A stretch of DNA of 24,262 nt from Baffinella frigidus (taxonomy: Eukaryota; Cryptophyceae; Cryptomonadales; Baffinellaceae). Positions within the stretch are counted from its first letter, which is position 1; each line of letters begins with the position of its first letter. Where the stretch lies: assembly GCA_026770585.1 (NCBI GenBank), contig MU646433.1, positions 78,435-102,696 of the forward strand, written 5' to 3'. Shown one piece after another: positions 10,701 to 21,700 of this stretch. The notes below the pieces were generated by a model that searched no databases, was not told the DNA's origin, and saw only the letters and a program-made list of their open reading frames with translations. A program made the translations under genes and the position numbers.

Positions 10701-12019
10701 AGGTCTTGGGGTTCAGGGCTGAGGGTTTAGGGTTTAGGGTTTGGGGTTTAGGGTTTGGGGTTTAGGGTTTGGGGTTCAGGGTTTAGGGCTTAGGGTTTAG
10801 GGTTCAGGGTTCAGGGTTTGAGGTGCAGGGTGTAGGGTGTAGGGTTTGGTGTCAAGGGAGCAGAGTTTAGGGTTTAGGGATTAGGGTTTAGGGTTTAGGG
10901 TTTAGGGTTTAGGGTTTAGGGTTTAGGGTTTAGGGTTTAGTGTTGAGTGCTCAGGGTTTATGGTTTAGGGTTCAGGACATAGTGTTATGGTTGTAGGGTT
11001 GAGGGATTAGGGTTCAGGGTTTAGGGTTTAGGGTACTGGGTTTAGGGTTCAGGGTTTAGGGTTTGGTGATTGGGGTTTGGGGATTAGGGTTTAGGGTTTG
11101 GGGTGTATGGCTTGGAGTTCAGAGTGTATGATTTAGGGTTTAGGAATTAGGGTTTAGGGTGTAGGGTTCAGGTTCAGGGTTTGGTATTTGGTGTTTGAGA
11201 TGTAGGGTTTAAGTTTTAGGGTTTAAGGTTTAGGGTTTAGGGTTTAGGGATTCGGTTTCGGGTTCAGTGTTTCGGGGTTAGGAATTGCGGGTTGGTGTTT
11301 GAGGTTTGGGATTTGGGGTTTCGTGTTTCGGGGTTAGGGTTTAGGTTTTAGGTTTTAGGGTTTAGGGTTTAGGGCTTATGGTTTAGGGTTCAGGATTTAG
11401 GGTTAGGGGTTCAGGGTTTAGGGATTAGGGTCTAGATTTGAGGGGTCGGGGTTTAGTGTTCTGGGTTTAGGGTTTGGGGTGTGGGGTTTGGAATTGAAAT
11501 GTAGGGTGTAGGGCCAGGGTTTAGAGTTTAGGGTTTAGTGTTGAGGGTTTAGGGTTCAGGGTTTAGGGCTTGGGGTTTAGAGTTGGGGGTTCAGGGTTTA
11601 GGGTACAGGGTTCAGGATTCAGAGTTGAGGGTTGAGGGTTGAGAGTTTAGGGTTTACGATACGCCGCGCTCAATTTCGATGGACGGGATGCCAGCGCTGA
11701 GGGGCTCGATCCTCCCCCAGCTGGGCGCTGCGCGTTGGACATGTAGTGGAGCGAGCGGCGCAGGAGTGAGTGGCGACGGAAGCTGGCTGAAGCACTCGTG
11801 GTTCCACCTGTCAACGTCGCCACTTTCGCCTGGTGTCACCGGCGACGGCGCGCGGCGCCCGTCCCTGGCAGGCGTCAGGAGGTTTCCTGGAAGGAAGGCT
11901 CCTCCTTGCAAGATCACTGGCAGGGTCGTCTTGGGCGGCGTTTCGGCTGCTGCCATCGACTGCGCTGGTTCTGCCCCCGCCGCTGAAGCAGACCGCCCCA
12001 GCGGTGCAAGCTGCATCAT
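7770..12019 (-). CDS. FHA-domain protein (5 exons)
   Basis: Proposed exons on the minus strand: 12019-11658, 9770-9601, 9417-8675, 8361-8032, 7859-7770 (TAA at 7772-7770). Phases 2, 1, 0, 0 all match, giving 564 residues. A complete FHA (phosphothreonine-binding) domain spans about residues 114-206: SIEIERGV then FTLGR (Gly125-Arg126), the SxxH motif S140-H143 in RASGQHLTI, the loop SHNGTW (Asn177-Gly178-Thr179), and RVALQNGDIVSL. The domain is split by introns 1 and 2, and only this splicing restores it. The rest is Ala/Pro/Ser/Arg-rich and probably disordered, including a PPPPPPPK run. No catalytic domain was recognised, so the partner and pathway are unknown; a phospho-dependent adaptor is likely. 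Exons 4 and 5 rest on frame continuity only and are less certain. Intron 1 (9771-11657) is entirely telomere-like repeat. Confidence 0.78.
9771..11657 (-). repeat. 1.9-kb telomere-like repeat intron of the FHA gene
   Basis: From about 9785 to 11656 the plus strand is almost pure degenerate TTTAGGG (runs of exact TTTAGGG near 10885-10940, with TTTGGGG, TTCAGGG and TTTCGGG variants elsewhere). On the minus strand the donor GTAAACCC at 11657 is itself part of the repeat. The acceptor GAAGCAG ends at 9771 after only about 15 unique bases. Exons on either side encode adjacent halves of one FHA beta-sandwich (IERGV to FTLGR) and join in phase 2. Confidence 0.88.
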
Positions 12020-12474
12020 GGCCAGGGAGGCGCCCTCCAGGGCCTGCCGCCAACTCCGCCAACCCTTTTAACCTGCTCGCAAGACCGAGGCAACGTCAGC
12101 ATTTTTGGCCGTCGATCCCTCAGCCAGCGCGGGCATTCCCCGTCGTCGCTCATTAAGAAAACGTAGCACGCAGTCTCGGAAATTTGGTCGCAAATCAGTC
12201 GACTCTCCGCAACGTTACACCGACACTAGCGCCATCCAGACGGTTAGGGCTGAGTAGCTTCGCATACCTAGGTTCACCTGCGACGCCAGCGCTTGGCCAA
12301 GTCACCGTCCAGCGCCCCGTGGAGCGCCCTTCTTGGGCGAATCCTCTTTGAATTTTCAAAAAAATGACCTCAAGAGGTCCTCAAAAGTTGACAGAAACTC
12401 CAGAATCGTCCACTTTTGAAAGTGTCAGAGTTCCCCGAAAGCGTCTTTTCGCCCAGGGAGGTTCTTCCAGCAGG
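12020..12474. promoter_or_regulatory. Divergent intergenic region, FHA gene / Cys-rich gene
   Basis: About 455 bp between divergent start codons, presumed to contain both promoters. It includes an AT-rich self-complementary patch around 12348-12363 (TTTGAATTTTCAAA) and an in-frame upstream ATG at 12364 for the plus-strand gene. No core promoter element can be assigned with confidence. Confidence 0.4.
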
Positions 12475-15400
12475 ATGCCGCCGCCTGGCTCCGCGCTCCT
12501 CCTCGTTCTCTGCGTCGCCTCTACATCTCTGCACGTTGCTCTCGCTCAGGAGTGCCTGCCAGGCTTTACAGGAAAGTGTAGACACGGAGAGACCTTATTT
12601 CCGACTTTGAGAGTTCACGGTCAGTTCACGCATTTTTTGCTTCCACCGCATGGAACCCCCCCCGCGGAGGCTACGCTTCAGCAGGATTTAGCGCGAGATT
12701 ACACACACTCTGCACACATCAAGGGCGCTATCCCGAAAACTGGGACGGTGGGAACATTCTCTTGTCACTTCGCTTTTGGTGCCTTCCTCACTGAGGAACT
12801 CCAAAGGAACGCTCTTGCACCTGAAGGTGTGGGACGGGGGCCTGTCAGTCGGATCCGGAGATCAGTCGCACCAATCCACGCTCCACTGTGACCCCCCACA
12901 GACAAGCCAGATGGTGCCTGGCTTGGCGAGCAACCTAAACTGAGGGATAGCTGGGGCCAAGGGATAGCTGCTTGATCCTCTCGCGCCGGCTATCCCGAAA
13001 GCTGGGCCGGTGGGAACATATTCTTGTCACGTCGCTTTGACTGACCCGATGCGGCGTGATGCAGGCACCGGCGGCGGAGACTGCTCCCCCTGTCCGATTG
13101 ACTCCTTTTGTACGGGTGGCGCCAACAAGACGGCGTGCAATGCCTCGAGCAGCTCTCCCACTCAGTCGTCGACGGCCGAAGCGTGTGTGTGCAACGCTGG
13201 TTTCGTGGGGGCGAATGGGGGCACGTGCTCACCATGCGCTGCCAACTCCTACTGTCCCGGAGGCACGGTCGAGACTTCCTGCAATGCCGCAAGCAGCTCT
13301 CCCACTCAGTCGTCGACGGCGGGAGCTTGTGTGTGCGACGCCGGATACGTGGGGGCGAATGGCGGGACTTGCTCACCATGTGCGGCCAACTCCTTCTGTC
13401 CTGGAGGCACGGTCGAGACTTCCTGCAATGTCTTGAGCAGCTCTCCCACCCAGTCGTCAACGGCCGCAGCGTGTGTCTGCAACGCCGGATACGTGGGGGC
13501 GAATGGCGGGACTTGCTCACCATGCGCTGCCAATTCCTACTGTCCCGGAGGCACGGTCGAGACTCCCTGCAATGCCTCGAGCAGCTCTCCCACTCAGTCG
13601 TCGACGGCGGGAGCGTGTGTCTGCAACGCTGGTTTCATGGGGGCGAATGGGGGCACGTGCTCACAATGCGCTGCCAACTCCTACTGTCCCGGAGGCACGG
13701 TCGAGACTTCCTGCAATGCCGCGAGCAGCTCTCCCACTCAGTCGTCAACGGCCGCAGCGTGTGTGTGCAACGCTGGTTTCGTGGGGGCGAATGGCGGGAC
13801 TTGCTCACCATGCGCTGCCAACTCGTACTGTGTGGGCGGAAGCCTGCAGGTGTCGTGCGGGGGCGTGGCGACGTCTCCGGCAGGGAGCAGTGCCGCCTCT
13901 AGCTGTCGGTGCTTTGCAGGATACTCTGGCGCCAATGCAATCTGTGCCGCGTGTCTCGTCAACACCTTCTCCCTCGCGGGGAGCGCAACATGCACTGCGT
14001 GTCCGGCCAACACTGCCTCCCCCGCCATCAGCACAGCGCTCAGCCGGTGCAAATGTCTCGCCGGTTACACGGCCGCTGGTCCGTGCCCACATTCTTCCCG
14101 TGTCTGTTCTGTCCTTTCAACTATCCTTTCAAGTGCTGCTTTCGGGTTGAACACGCACGCATGGTGATTTTGCGCTGAAGAGGGCAACACGATGTGCCGA
14201 CCCTGCGTCTCTCTTTGTCTCTGCCTCTCTGTCTCTCTATCTCTCTCGCTCTCTCTCTTGCTCTCTATCGGCTCCAAGGGCCAGGCCAGCTGGGAACAGT
14301 CTCGACTGGCAGGTTCGCAGGGCAAGGCGGGCGTCGGACAGGTTGGCTGCTGTGCGTGGCAGGAGACGGTTGACTGATTGGCGGTGGGTGTCACGTGACA
14401 GGCGACGGAGTGGCATGCACAGCTTGCCCGGCCGGCACCGCGAAGGTCGCCACGGGCGCGACAGCCTGCGTCGCGTGCACGGCAGGTCTGTCCCCGCCAC
14501 TGCCTGCAGGCCCGAGCGCGTGCGCCCATCAAACACGCGCTCGCACGCTTGGCGCACATGTGCGATGCCGAAAGCTCGCGCTAGGGAAGGACTTGAGTTG
14601 AGGTATAGCCCTGCACTGAGCCCTATGCAAGTTTTTCAAAGCAACGGCCGGTGTTTTGAAGGTGTAGTATGAATTGAGTACCGAATAGCGTGCTAGTAAG
14701 TCCTGCTCTCCACTCCACGCTGATCGATCTACCTCTGTTTGAAAAAAGTAGCGTCCCTAAGAGGCCACCCCCTCAATGATTTGTTTGCCACCACCTCTGT
14801 GATTTGTTCTTGATTTTTTCTCTCTGGGAGGGCTTTCTCCCCCCAGGTCACTAGTGCTCACCATTTCTTCCAACGCCATGGACGCGAGTGTGAAGCCCCA
14901 CATTTCAACAAAGGCCTGGGGCAGCCTCGATTGGGTAGCGTGAGCCATAATCTGGGCCCTTGCCGCGTTTCAGGGTCTGAAGAGATAGACAGCATCCAGA
15001 TGCACTTGGTTGGAGGATGCACTTGGTTGGGTCCTGACGAACAATGTGCTCCGTTGCAGGCAAGTACGCGGCCGCCGCAGGGTCTGGCGTGTGCGTCTCG
15101 TGCCCGGCAAGCACTCCCGTGTCGTGCGTCTCGCGGATCGCTTGCTACGCTTCTGGCGTGCAAGGCCAGTGCCCCTGCGACGCGGGCTCCACAGGTGCGA
15201 GACGCCCTCCCCATGGTGCATGGTGGGAGGGTGGCCCGGTAGGAGCATGGCAGGGTGCTGGTTTTGCACTCTGGATCGGAACCCCGGGGGCTCTCTCCTG
15301 TGGGCGCGGTTGGGTGGGTGGACAGCAGTGGGTGTACAGCAGTGGGTGGACAGCAGTGGGTGTACAGCAGTGGGTGTACAGCATGCCGGCTGGCAGTCGT

Positions 15401-18328
15401 CGAGGGCCGCCGGGAGACACTAGCAGTGTGCGACACACCGCAAGCAGCGCACGCACTAGAGCCAGCCCAGCCGCGTTTAGTCCTGTGTCGCCGGACCGCA
15501 AATTTGCTTCCGACCCTCCCCCGGGCGTGTTTTTCCGAACCGAGCAAGGAAGTTGCTGCCCCGTTTCGGTCAACCGCCATACGCCTTTCAGCAGCAACTG
15601 TCGGCCAGCATACTTCTTTGAGAAGTATTTATGTGGTTCGCCGTCACATGCCCGTGTGTGTGGTGGGTAGTTTGTGTGACGTGACAAGGTGGGATTCTTG
15701 GGATGGCGTGACAAAGTGAGGTGACTTGGCTGAGTGTGCGGGATGGGCGGCAGGCGGATCGGGCTCGGCAGGCGCATGCACCCCGTGCGCGATCGGCACC
15801 TTCAAGACTTCCGCGGGTGTCGGCACGTGCGCCCCGTGCCCCGCAGCGTCGTCCTCGCCTGCTGGCTCGTCGCTGCTCACTGCCTGCACGTGCAAACCTG
15901 GCTTCTACGGCCCCAACGGTACCCCCTCTTCGCAACCCCAGCGGCGTGCACCATGCGTGTCCCCACCCTGCGCGCAGCCTGCCGTAGCCCCCCGAGGACA
16001 TCTGTCTACAAACTAAACCCCGAAACCTTCACCCTAAACACTAAACCTGCTCAGCATCCGCCATCCCCTGCACGATCATTGCACCAAGAGCCCCGCGCGT
16101 GCCCCCCCCCCCCAGCAGAATGGTTGGCGCAGCGCAACGTGCAGCATCCTCTGGGCGAGGATGGCGGCAGGGCGCGTGTTCCGGCAGGGCGCGTGGATGG
16201 CAGGCACGGCACGTATGCAGGCAGGGAGCGTGTGGTGGCAGGCAGCGCGATCCTGACGTGGATCGCGGCGCGGGAGCAGGGGGGGCATGCCAGGGGTGCG
16301 CGGTCGGATCGTACAAGACAGTCTCTGGCGCGGCATCCTGCACCCCCTGCGCGGGCAGCTCGACGACTCTGGCGAACAGCAGCACTGCCTGGATCGACTG
16401 CGTCTGCGACACGGGCTTCTACGGTCCCCGCCCCCTCTCCTGCCTCTCCCTGCTCCTGGTAACCTTGTATCCGTAGGTGCTTAGATGCCCACACTCCTAC
16501 CATCCCTGGCAGCCGTGATGGGGGGGGGGGGTGGCAGCACCCGCACCCTCACCGCGAGCCCCGCCAGGGTCAGAGCCCCCCCCACCCCTCCCGGCAAGAT
16601 GGGGCTCTGACGCGGCACGGCCCCTGCAGGAGCGAACAGCACGGTGTGCACACTCTGCCCGGCGCTGACAAACTCGACGCCTCCATCGGTGGGCGTCGAG
16701 GACTGTGCCTGCAACCCTGGCCACACGGGACCTGGCGGGGAGGTCACCTGCCTCGAGTGCGCTGCTGGTATGCCCACATGCCACCCTGTGCCCTGCAATC
16801 GTGTGCCCGCTGGCAACCTCTGTCAGGGTGCTGTGGCTAGACCACAGGGTTTTTTCGTGTGGCCATTCGCACGACGCTATGCGACGCTGTGTGGCAAGTG
16901 GATCGGAACTCTGTGCCCGTCTTCACACGAATCATCACCTCGGGCGCTCTCGCTAGAGATATGACGACAGGGCTGTGCACGGCTGGCAGGCAAGTACAAG
17001 GTGGCGATGGGGGACGCAGCATGCACGGCGTGCGCGGGCATCGGCATCTCCTCCCCGGCCGGCAGCCTCTCGCTCCTCGCGTGCGCGTGCGCTGTCGGCC
17101 ACACGGGGCCGTTTGGCGGCCCCTGCTCTCTCTGCCTCCCGGGCTTCACCAAGGTGTGCCCCGCCAAAGAGATGCCCCCCTCCCACGCCTGCGGCCAGGA
17201 CTGCTGGGCCCTGCTGGGCGCGGCGCGCGCTGCCCCCCGGACTGCACCGCGCTGGAGCCCTCCTTGCGAGCGTCTGCTGTCCGTGCGCTGCACCCCCCCT
17301 TCCTTCCTCCCTCCCTTCCTCCCCCCCTCCCTCTCTCCCTCCCTCCCGCGCACGCATCGTCTGACGGGGAGGCGGGGGGGCAGGCGGTGATCGGCAACGC
17401 GGCATGCGAAGTCTGCCAGGAACACATTCTCCCGTCAAAGGCCTTCTTCCAATCGCCCACCGCGGCCGCCTTGCCCTGCAACTGGAGGTGCCCGCTCAGC
17501 AGCCTTTCTTTCTCTCCTCGAATGCATGCTTTCGGAAGGTGCCTCGATTGTGTCTGCGCCGTGACGGGCATAAGTGGGGGGGGGGGGGGCAGTCTAGCAA
17601 GGACGCGGTCGGGACGCACGCCACGCGCCATCTGCCGACGCGGGCCAACCTCGTGTAACACAGGAGCGCGGATGGCAGGTGTAACACGGGACACCACTAC
17701 CTAGAGCAGAGCGCATTCCGACCCAACGCCTGCGTCCCGTGCGTCGTCATCAAGCCCGCCAAGAACCCGTGCGCCGTCGGAGAGTACTTCAACAACGTGT
17801 GTTCTACCTCGGGCGATCGCGGATGCCGCCCGTGTGCCTCGCTCGTCGGGCAGGGCCACTACTCTGCCCACCACCAGGTCCCCTCCTCTCGGGCCACCTT
17901 CCCCGCTGCATCGTCCACTTCGCGTGCTGCTTTGTCCCTGCGTCCCTGCCACTTCAGGAAACAATCCTCACCGCCCCGCCCCGCCCCGCGCTGTACAGCC
18001 ACGCGCGCGGCAGCCCCCTTGTCTTTTGGGTGCGGGTGGTGATGCTCACCAGCAGGCGAGAGCACTAGCCGGTGCTCTCCGGGGTGGCTGTGTCTCTCCT
18101 GGCGGGCGTAGAAGTGCGCCGCTCCGGGGGTGCTCTGCGAGCGCTCGCGTGGTCCTCTGCAAGCCCTCAACCTAAACCCTCAATCAGGAGTGGACCAAGG
18201 CCGCGTGCCCCTTCAACTGTGACCTCGGGTGGAAGCTTCTCGCGGGGAAATGCGTGGAATGTCCTTCTGGTGAGTTCTGTGGTATCGAGGAGGCCCTCTG
18301 CGCCAAGGGAATAACCTCAAGTAGCTAG
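12475..18328 (+). CDS. Secreted Cys-rich repeat protein, GCC2/GCC3 (ephrin-receptor-like/TNFR-like) type, 11 exons
   Basis: Proposed exons: 12475-12619, 13065-14078, 14402-14485, 15060-15194, 15754-15918, 16280-16423, 16630-16767, 16990-17153, 17384-17487, 17679-17877, 18188-18328 (TAG). All phases match, giving 810 residues. A signal peptide (hydrophobic LLLVLCVASTSLHVALA, cleavage near AQ) precedes Cys-rich modules of about 48 residues. The typical pattern is C-x2-C...YCPGG...CNASS..PTQSST..CVCNAGFVGANG, the pattern of GCC2/GCC3 surface proteins. Exon 2 holds six modules in tandem; later exons carry single diverged modules. Seven introns in a row are phase 1, so modules can be shuffled. After CVECPSG the frame runs on through GEFCGIEEALCAKG to the stop without a membrane segment, so the product looks secreted unless further exons exist. 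The in-frame ATG at 12364 is less likely because it buries the signal peptide. Ligand and function are unknown. Confidence 0.8.
12727..13038 (+). repeat. Two diverged copies of a ~50-bp sequence in intron 1 of the Cys-rich gene
   Basis: Copy 1 (12727-12777) and copy 2 (12989-13038) share GCTATCCCGAAA-CTGGG-CGGTGGGAACAT and TTCTTGTCAC-TCGCTTT with few differences. GGGATAGCTG at about 12944 and 12961 is the inverse of GCTATCCC, giving hairpin potential just before copy 2. It looks like a duplicated or mobile-element remnant within the 12620-13064 intron. Confidence 0.65.
13079..13918 (+). repeat. Coding tandem repeat, 144-bp unit, about six copies
   Basis: Units start near 13079, 13220, 13364, 13508, 13652 and 13796. 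The middle four are nearly identical at the DNA level; the first and last have diverged. The 144-bp period encodes one 48-residue Cys-rich module. Because the period is a multiple of three, other frames also stay open here and produce spurious long reading frames. Confidence 0.9.
14205..14267 (+). repeat. Pyrimidine (CTCT) simple repeat
   Basis: CTCT-rich microsatellite inside intron 2 (14079-14401) of the Cys-rich gene. It is pyrimidine-rich on the transcript strand. Confidence 0.85.
15315..15384 (+). repeat. 14-bp minisatellite, five copies
   Basis: Five contiguous copies of TGGGTG(G/T)ACAGCAG lie in intron 4 (15195-15753) of the Cys-rich gene, with the final copy ending in T instead of G. 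Confidence 0.9.
16004..16056 (+). repeat. Short CCCTAAA-like patch in intron 5 of the Cys-rich gene
   Basis: The patch carries ACTAAACCCCGAAACC followed by CACCCTAAACACTAAACC. The C-rich strand is again the transcript strand. Other parts of the 15919-16279 intron are unique sequence. Confidence 0.6.
18164..18187 (+). repeat. CCCTCAACCTAAACC tail at the last intron of the Cys-rich gene
   Basis: A short telomere-like C-rich tract directly abuts the acceptor CAATCAG of the last exon (18188). The transcript strand is C-rich. Confidence 0.55.
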
Positions 18329-18738
18329 GTGGGGCGAGGGGGGCGTGGCGTGTAGATTAAAAACGGACAAGTGGAGCAGGCAGCGGCTTCTGTACGTGTT
18401 GGCAGTCAGCATGTGATTGACCTATTGGTGCCAAGTACGGTGTGTTTCATTGGTGCCGGATTGTCGCTCACGGCAGAAAAGGAGCACTGGGCAATGGTTC
18501 CTCGCCCGTGGCTTCCCCATCCTCCCCTTCCACGCGTTCCCCGTCCTCCCGAGACTCTTCAACGTCCCCCTCCGGCCCATCCGCCGAGTCCTTCCCACCG
18601 TCCGACTTGAGCGTGCTGCTGCTCCGCTTCTTTCTTCGCGCCTTCTGCTCACCGACCGCACCATGTGTTGGAAGTGTGGCCAGGCAAGAGAGCGTGCCAG
18701 CAGATCGAAGCAAACTTGTCACTGACGTAATGAAAACG
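18329..18738. other. Convergent intergenic region
   Basis: About 410 bp between the stop codons of the Cys-rich gene and the release-factor gene. I see no gene in it. A short GAAACA-type simple repeat lies just beyond its right edge (about 18752-18770), inside the tentative last exon of the minus-strand gene. Confidence 0.4.
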
Positions 18739-21700
18739 TTACGATGATTCCACCGAAACAGAAACAGAAACGCAAACAAACTTAGGAAGTTGCTCTACCA
18801 GCTTTGAACAGCTTAATGATTCAGATGGCGTGACCATGGCCATCGCATCTTGCGGTGGTTGCAGATGTTGCTGTGTCTGACAGTGTTCTTGCTGCAGCTC
18901 GCAGCAAGGATGGTAAGTAGTCAAGTACGAGCGCACGGGTGAGGTTCCCGGAAGTGCAAAGGGAAACTCACACGGACAGACACAGACCTGCTTCCGCAGG
19001 GCGAGCATCTTCTTCTCATCCTTGGTGCTCCCATCCCCCCCCTTGAGGACAATCTCGACCTTGTCGACGAGAGCGCGAAGTGCGATGAATCTGTTTTTCT
19101 CGCGCTGCCGCTCGCGCTGGCACTCATACTGCTCGCGCCACCAACACCGCTTTTCAGCTCTACAGGCGGCTTGCTCTTGCCAAAAACAGGCGGCTTGCTC
19201 TTGCCAAAAACCGCGCCCAGCTCTCAGCTCTCGCCACCAGGTTCCCTTCACTTCCAGGAACCCTCGACCCCCTTGCAATGAGATGGCAAACTTGCCAGAA
19301 GCGATTCATCTGTTGCAAGCCGATGGGGGTTCAGGGTGCAAGATTTAGGGTCGAGGATTTACGGTTTGGGGTTGAGGGTTTAGGGTTTAGGGTTTAGGGT
19401 TTAGGGTGCAGGGTTCAGGAGTTAGGGATTAGGGTTTAGGTTTGACGTTTTGGAGTTTAGAGTTTAGGTATGAGAGTTTAGGGTTTAGGGTTGAGGGTTT
19501 AGGGTTTAGTGTTTAGGGTTTGGGGTTTGGGGCTTACGGTTTCGGGCCGTGGGTTTAGGGTTTGGGGTTCATGGTTTAGGATTTGGGGTTTAGGTTTGGG
19601 GCTGAGGGTTGAGATTTCAAGGTTCAGGGTTTAGAGTTTGGGGTTTGGGATTTGGAGTTTGAGGTCAGGGTTTAGGGTTTAGGGTTTAGGGTTTAGGGTT
19701 TAGGGTTTAAGGATGATGGTTTGGGATTTAGATTTTAGGGTTTGGGGTTTAGGGTGTAGGGTTTAGGGTTTAGGGTTCAGGGTTTAGGGTTTTGGTTTCA
19801 GGGTTTAGGGTTTAGGGTTCAGGGGTTAGGATTCAGGGTTGAGGGTTAAAGGTTTAGGGTTGAAAGATGAGGATTCAGGGTCCAGGGTTGAGGGCTGAGG
19901 GTTTTAGGTTTAGGGTTTGGGGTTTGGGATTCAGAGTCATGGGTCAAGGGTTTAGGTTTTATGGTTCAGGGTTTAGGATTTGGGGTTCAGGGTTGAGGGT
20001 TGAGGGTGTAGGATTCAGGTTTCAAAGTTTCAGTTTAGGATTTGGGATTTGGGGTTTAGTGTGTGGGGTTTGGGGTATAGGGCTTAGGGTTTAAGGTTTG
20101 TGGTTGAGTGTTTAGGGTTTAGGGTTTAGGGTTTATGGTGCAGGGTTCAGGGTTTGGGGATGAGGGTTGAGAATCTAAGGTTTAGGGTTTGAGGTTGAGG
20201 GTTTAGGGTTCGCAGTTTAGGGTTCATATCAGAGGATTCAGGGATTGGGATTCAGGGTTTAGGTTTGAAGGATTAGGGATTGGGGTTGAAGGATTAGGGT
20301 TTGGGATTTAGGGTTCAGGGTTGAGGATTTAGGGTTTGGGGTTTAGGCTTTAGGGTTGAGGGTTCATGGTTATGATTGAGGGTTTAAAGTTTCAGGTTTT
20401 GGGTTTCAGGTTTTGGGTTTCGGGGTTGAGGTTTAGGGTTTAGGGTTGAGTGTTTAGTATTCAGGTTGTTGGTTTAGGGTTTAGGGGTTGCGGCTTACGG
20501 TTTCGGGCTGTGGGTTTAGGGTTTGGGGTTTAGGGTTTATGGTTTGGGGTTTGGGGTTGGGGGCTCAGGGTCTAGGTTTCAAGGTTCAGGGTTGAGGGTT
20601 CAGGTGTTCGGATTTGGGGTGTGAGGTCTAGGGTTTAGTTTTTGGGGTTTAGGGTTTAGGATTTGGATTATAGGGTTTAGGGTTTAGGGTCTAGGGTTTA
20701 GGGTTTAGGGTTTAGGGTTTAGGGTCTAGGGTTTAGGGTTTAGGATTAAGGGTTCAGGGTGGAGTGTTTCGGGCTAAGTGTGCTCAGGGTTTATCTTTTG
20801 TCCAGGGTTTATTAGGGTTCAGGGTTTAGGTGTTGGGGTTCAGGATTAAGGGTTTAGGGTTTAGGTGTTAGGGTTTAGGGTTTAGGGTTTTTGGTGGATT
20901 CAGGTTTCAAGGTTTAGGATTTGGGGGTTCGGGTGTAGGTTTTGTGGTTTGAGGTTTGAGGGTTTAGTGTTCAGGATTCAGATTTTGGGCTTCAAGGTTC
21001 AGGGTTTATGGTTTAGAGTTTAGAGTTGAGGGTTTCGGGTTTCGGGAATCGGTTGATTGGTTTAGTGTTCATGGTTCAGGGCTGAGGGTTTAGGGTCCAG
21101 GGTTTGAGGTTTAGAGGTATGGGTTTGGGGTTGAGGATTTAAAGGTTATGTTTGAGGGTTTAGGGTTGAAGGTTGGAGGTTGAGGGTTTAGCTTTTAGGG
21201 TTTGGGGTTTAGGGTCGGGGGGTTAGGGTTGGAGGGCTGACGGTTTAGGGTTCATGGTTCAGGGTTCAGGGTTCAGGGTCAAGGGTTCATTGTCCAGGGT
21301 CCAGAGTTCAGGGACAAGGCATGAGGATTCAGGGAAAAGCAAGAAACACATCTAGTCTAGCCACGCAAGATTGTTGGGTTGAGCTGTGAGAACATGTCAG
21401 TTGATAGAGGATTTGTCTCAACTTTCCGAAATTTCTGGGAGGAATGTACGTTTGAACCGAAAAAGAAGCCAGTCAGCTCTACACTCGTTCGTGGAGAGTT
21501 CAGGTTTTAGAGTTTAGGGTTTAGGGTTTAAGGTTTGGATTTTGGGGGTTGGGATTTTGGGTTTAGTGCTTAGTGTTTAGTGTTTAGGGTTTAGGGTTCG
21601 GGTTTTAGGGTTTAGGATTCAGGATTCAGGGGTGTAGGTCACCTGGAGTCCTGTCGGGGAGTGTGTCATCTGCACTTTGGAGTTGGTCTTGTTGATTTTC

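Larger units (their letters stand above)
19129..21642 (-). repeat. 2.5-kb telomere-like repeat intron of the release-factor gene
   Basis: From about 19327 to 21632 the plus strand is degenerate TTTAGGG/TTCAGGG/TTTGGGG, with exact TTTAGGG runs near 19380, 19675 and 20700. The donor on the minus strand is at 21642 (GTGACC), and the repeat begins about 10 bases later. About 190 unique bases precede the acceptor (GAGCAG, 19129). The exons join in phase 0 inside the RF-1 domain (SPTGLQ to YECQ). A unique island at 21330-21500 interrupts the block. Confidence 0.87.

Noticed and set aside
13056-13902. Long alternative-frame readings across the 144-bp array, both strands
   Set aside because: The period is a multiple of three, so all frames inherit the absence of stops. 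Only the frame with the Cys-rich modules is coherent with flanking exons.
13079-13918. CRISPR-like array
   Set aside because: The repeats are contiguous 144-bp coding units without spacers, in a eukaryotic gene.
18270-18275. Splice donor GTGAGT after CVECPSG in the Cys-rich gene
   Set aside because: The frame continues through GEFCGIEEALCAKG with well-placed cysteines to a stop, and no convincing downstream exon was found, so read-through is preferred.
18739-19278. A single continuous 179-codon gene on the minus strand
   Set aside because: Only 19128-18988 matches the RF-1 domain C-terminal helix and needs the upstream exon at 21792-21643. The part before 19128 contains a 24-bp tandem duplication and looks intronic.
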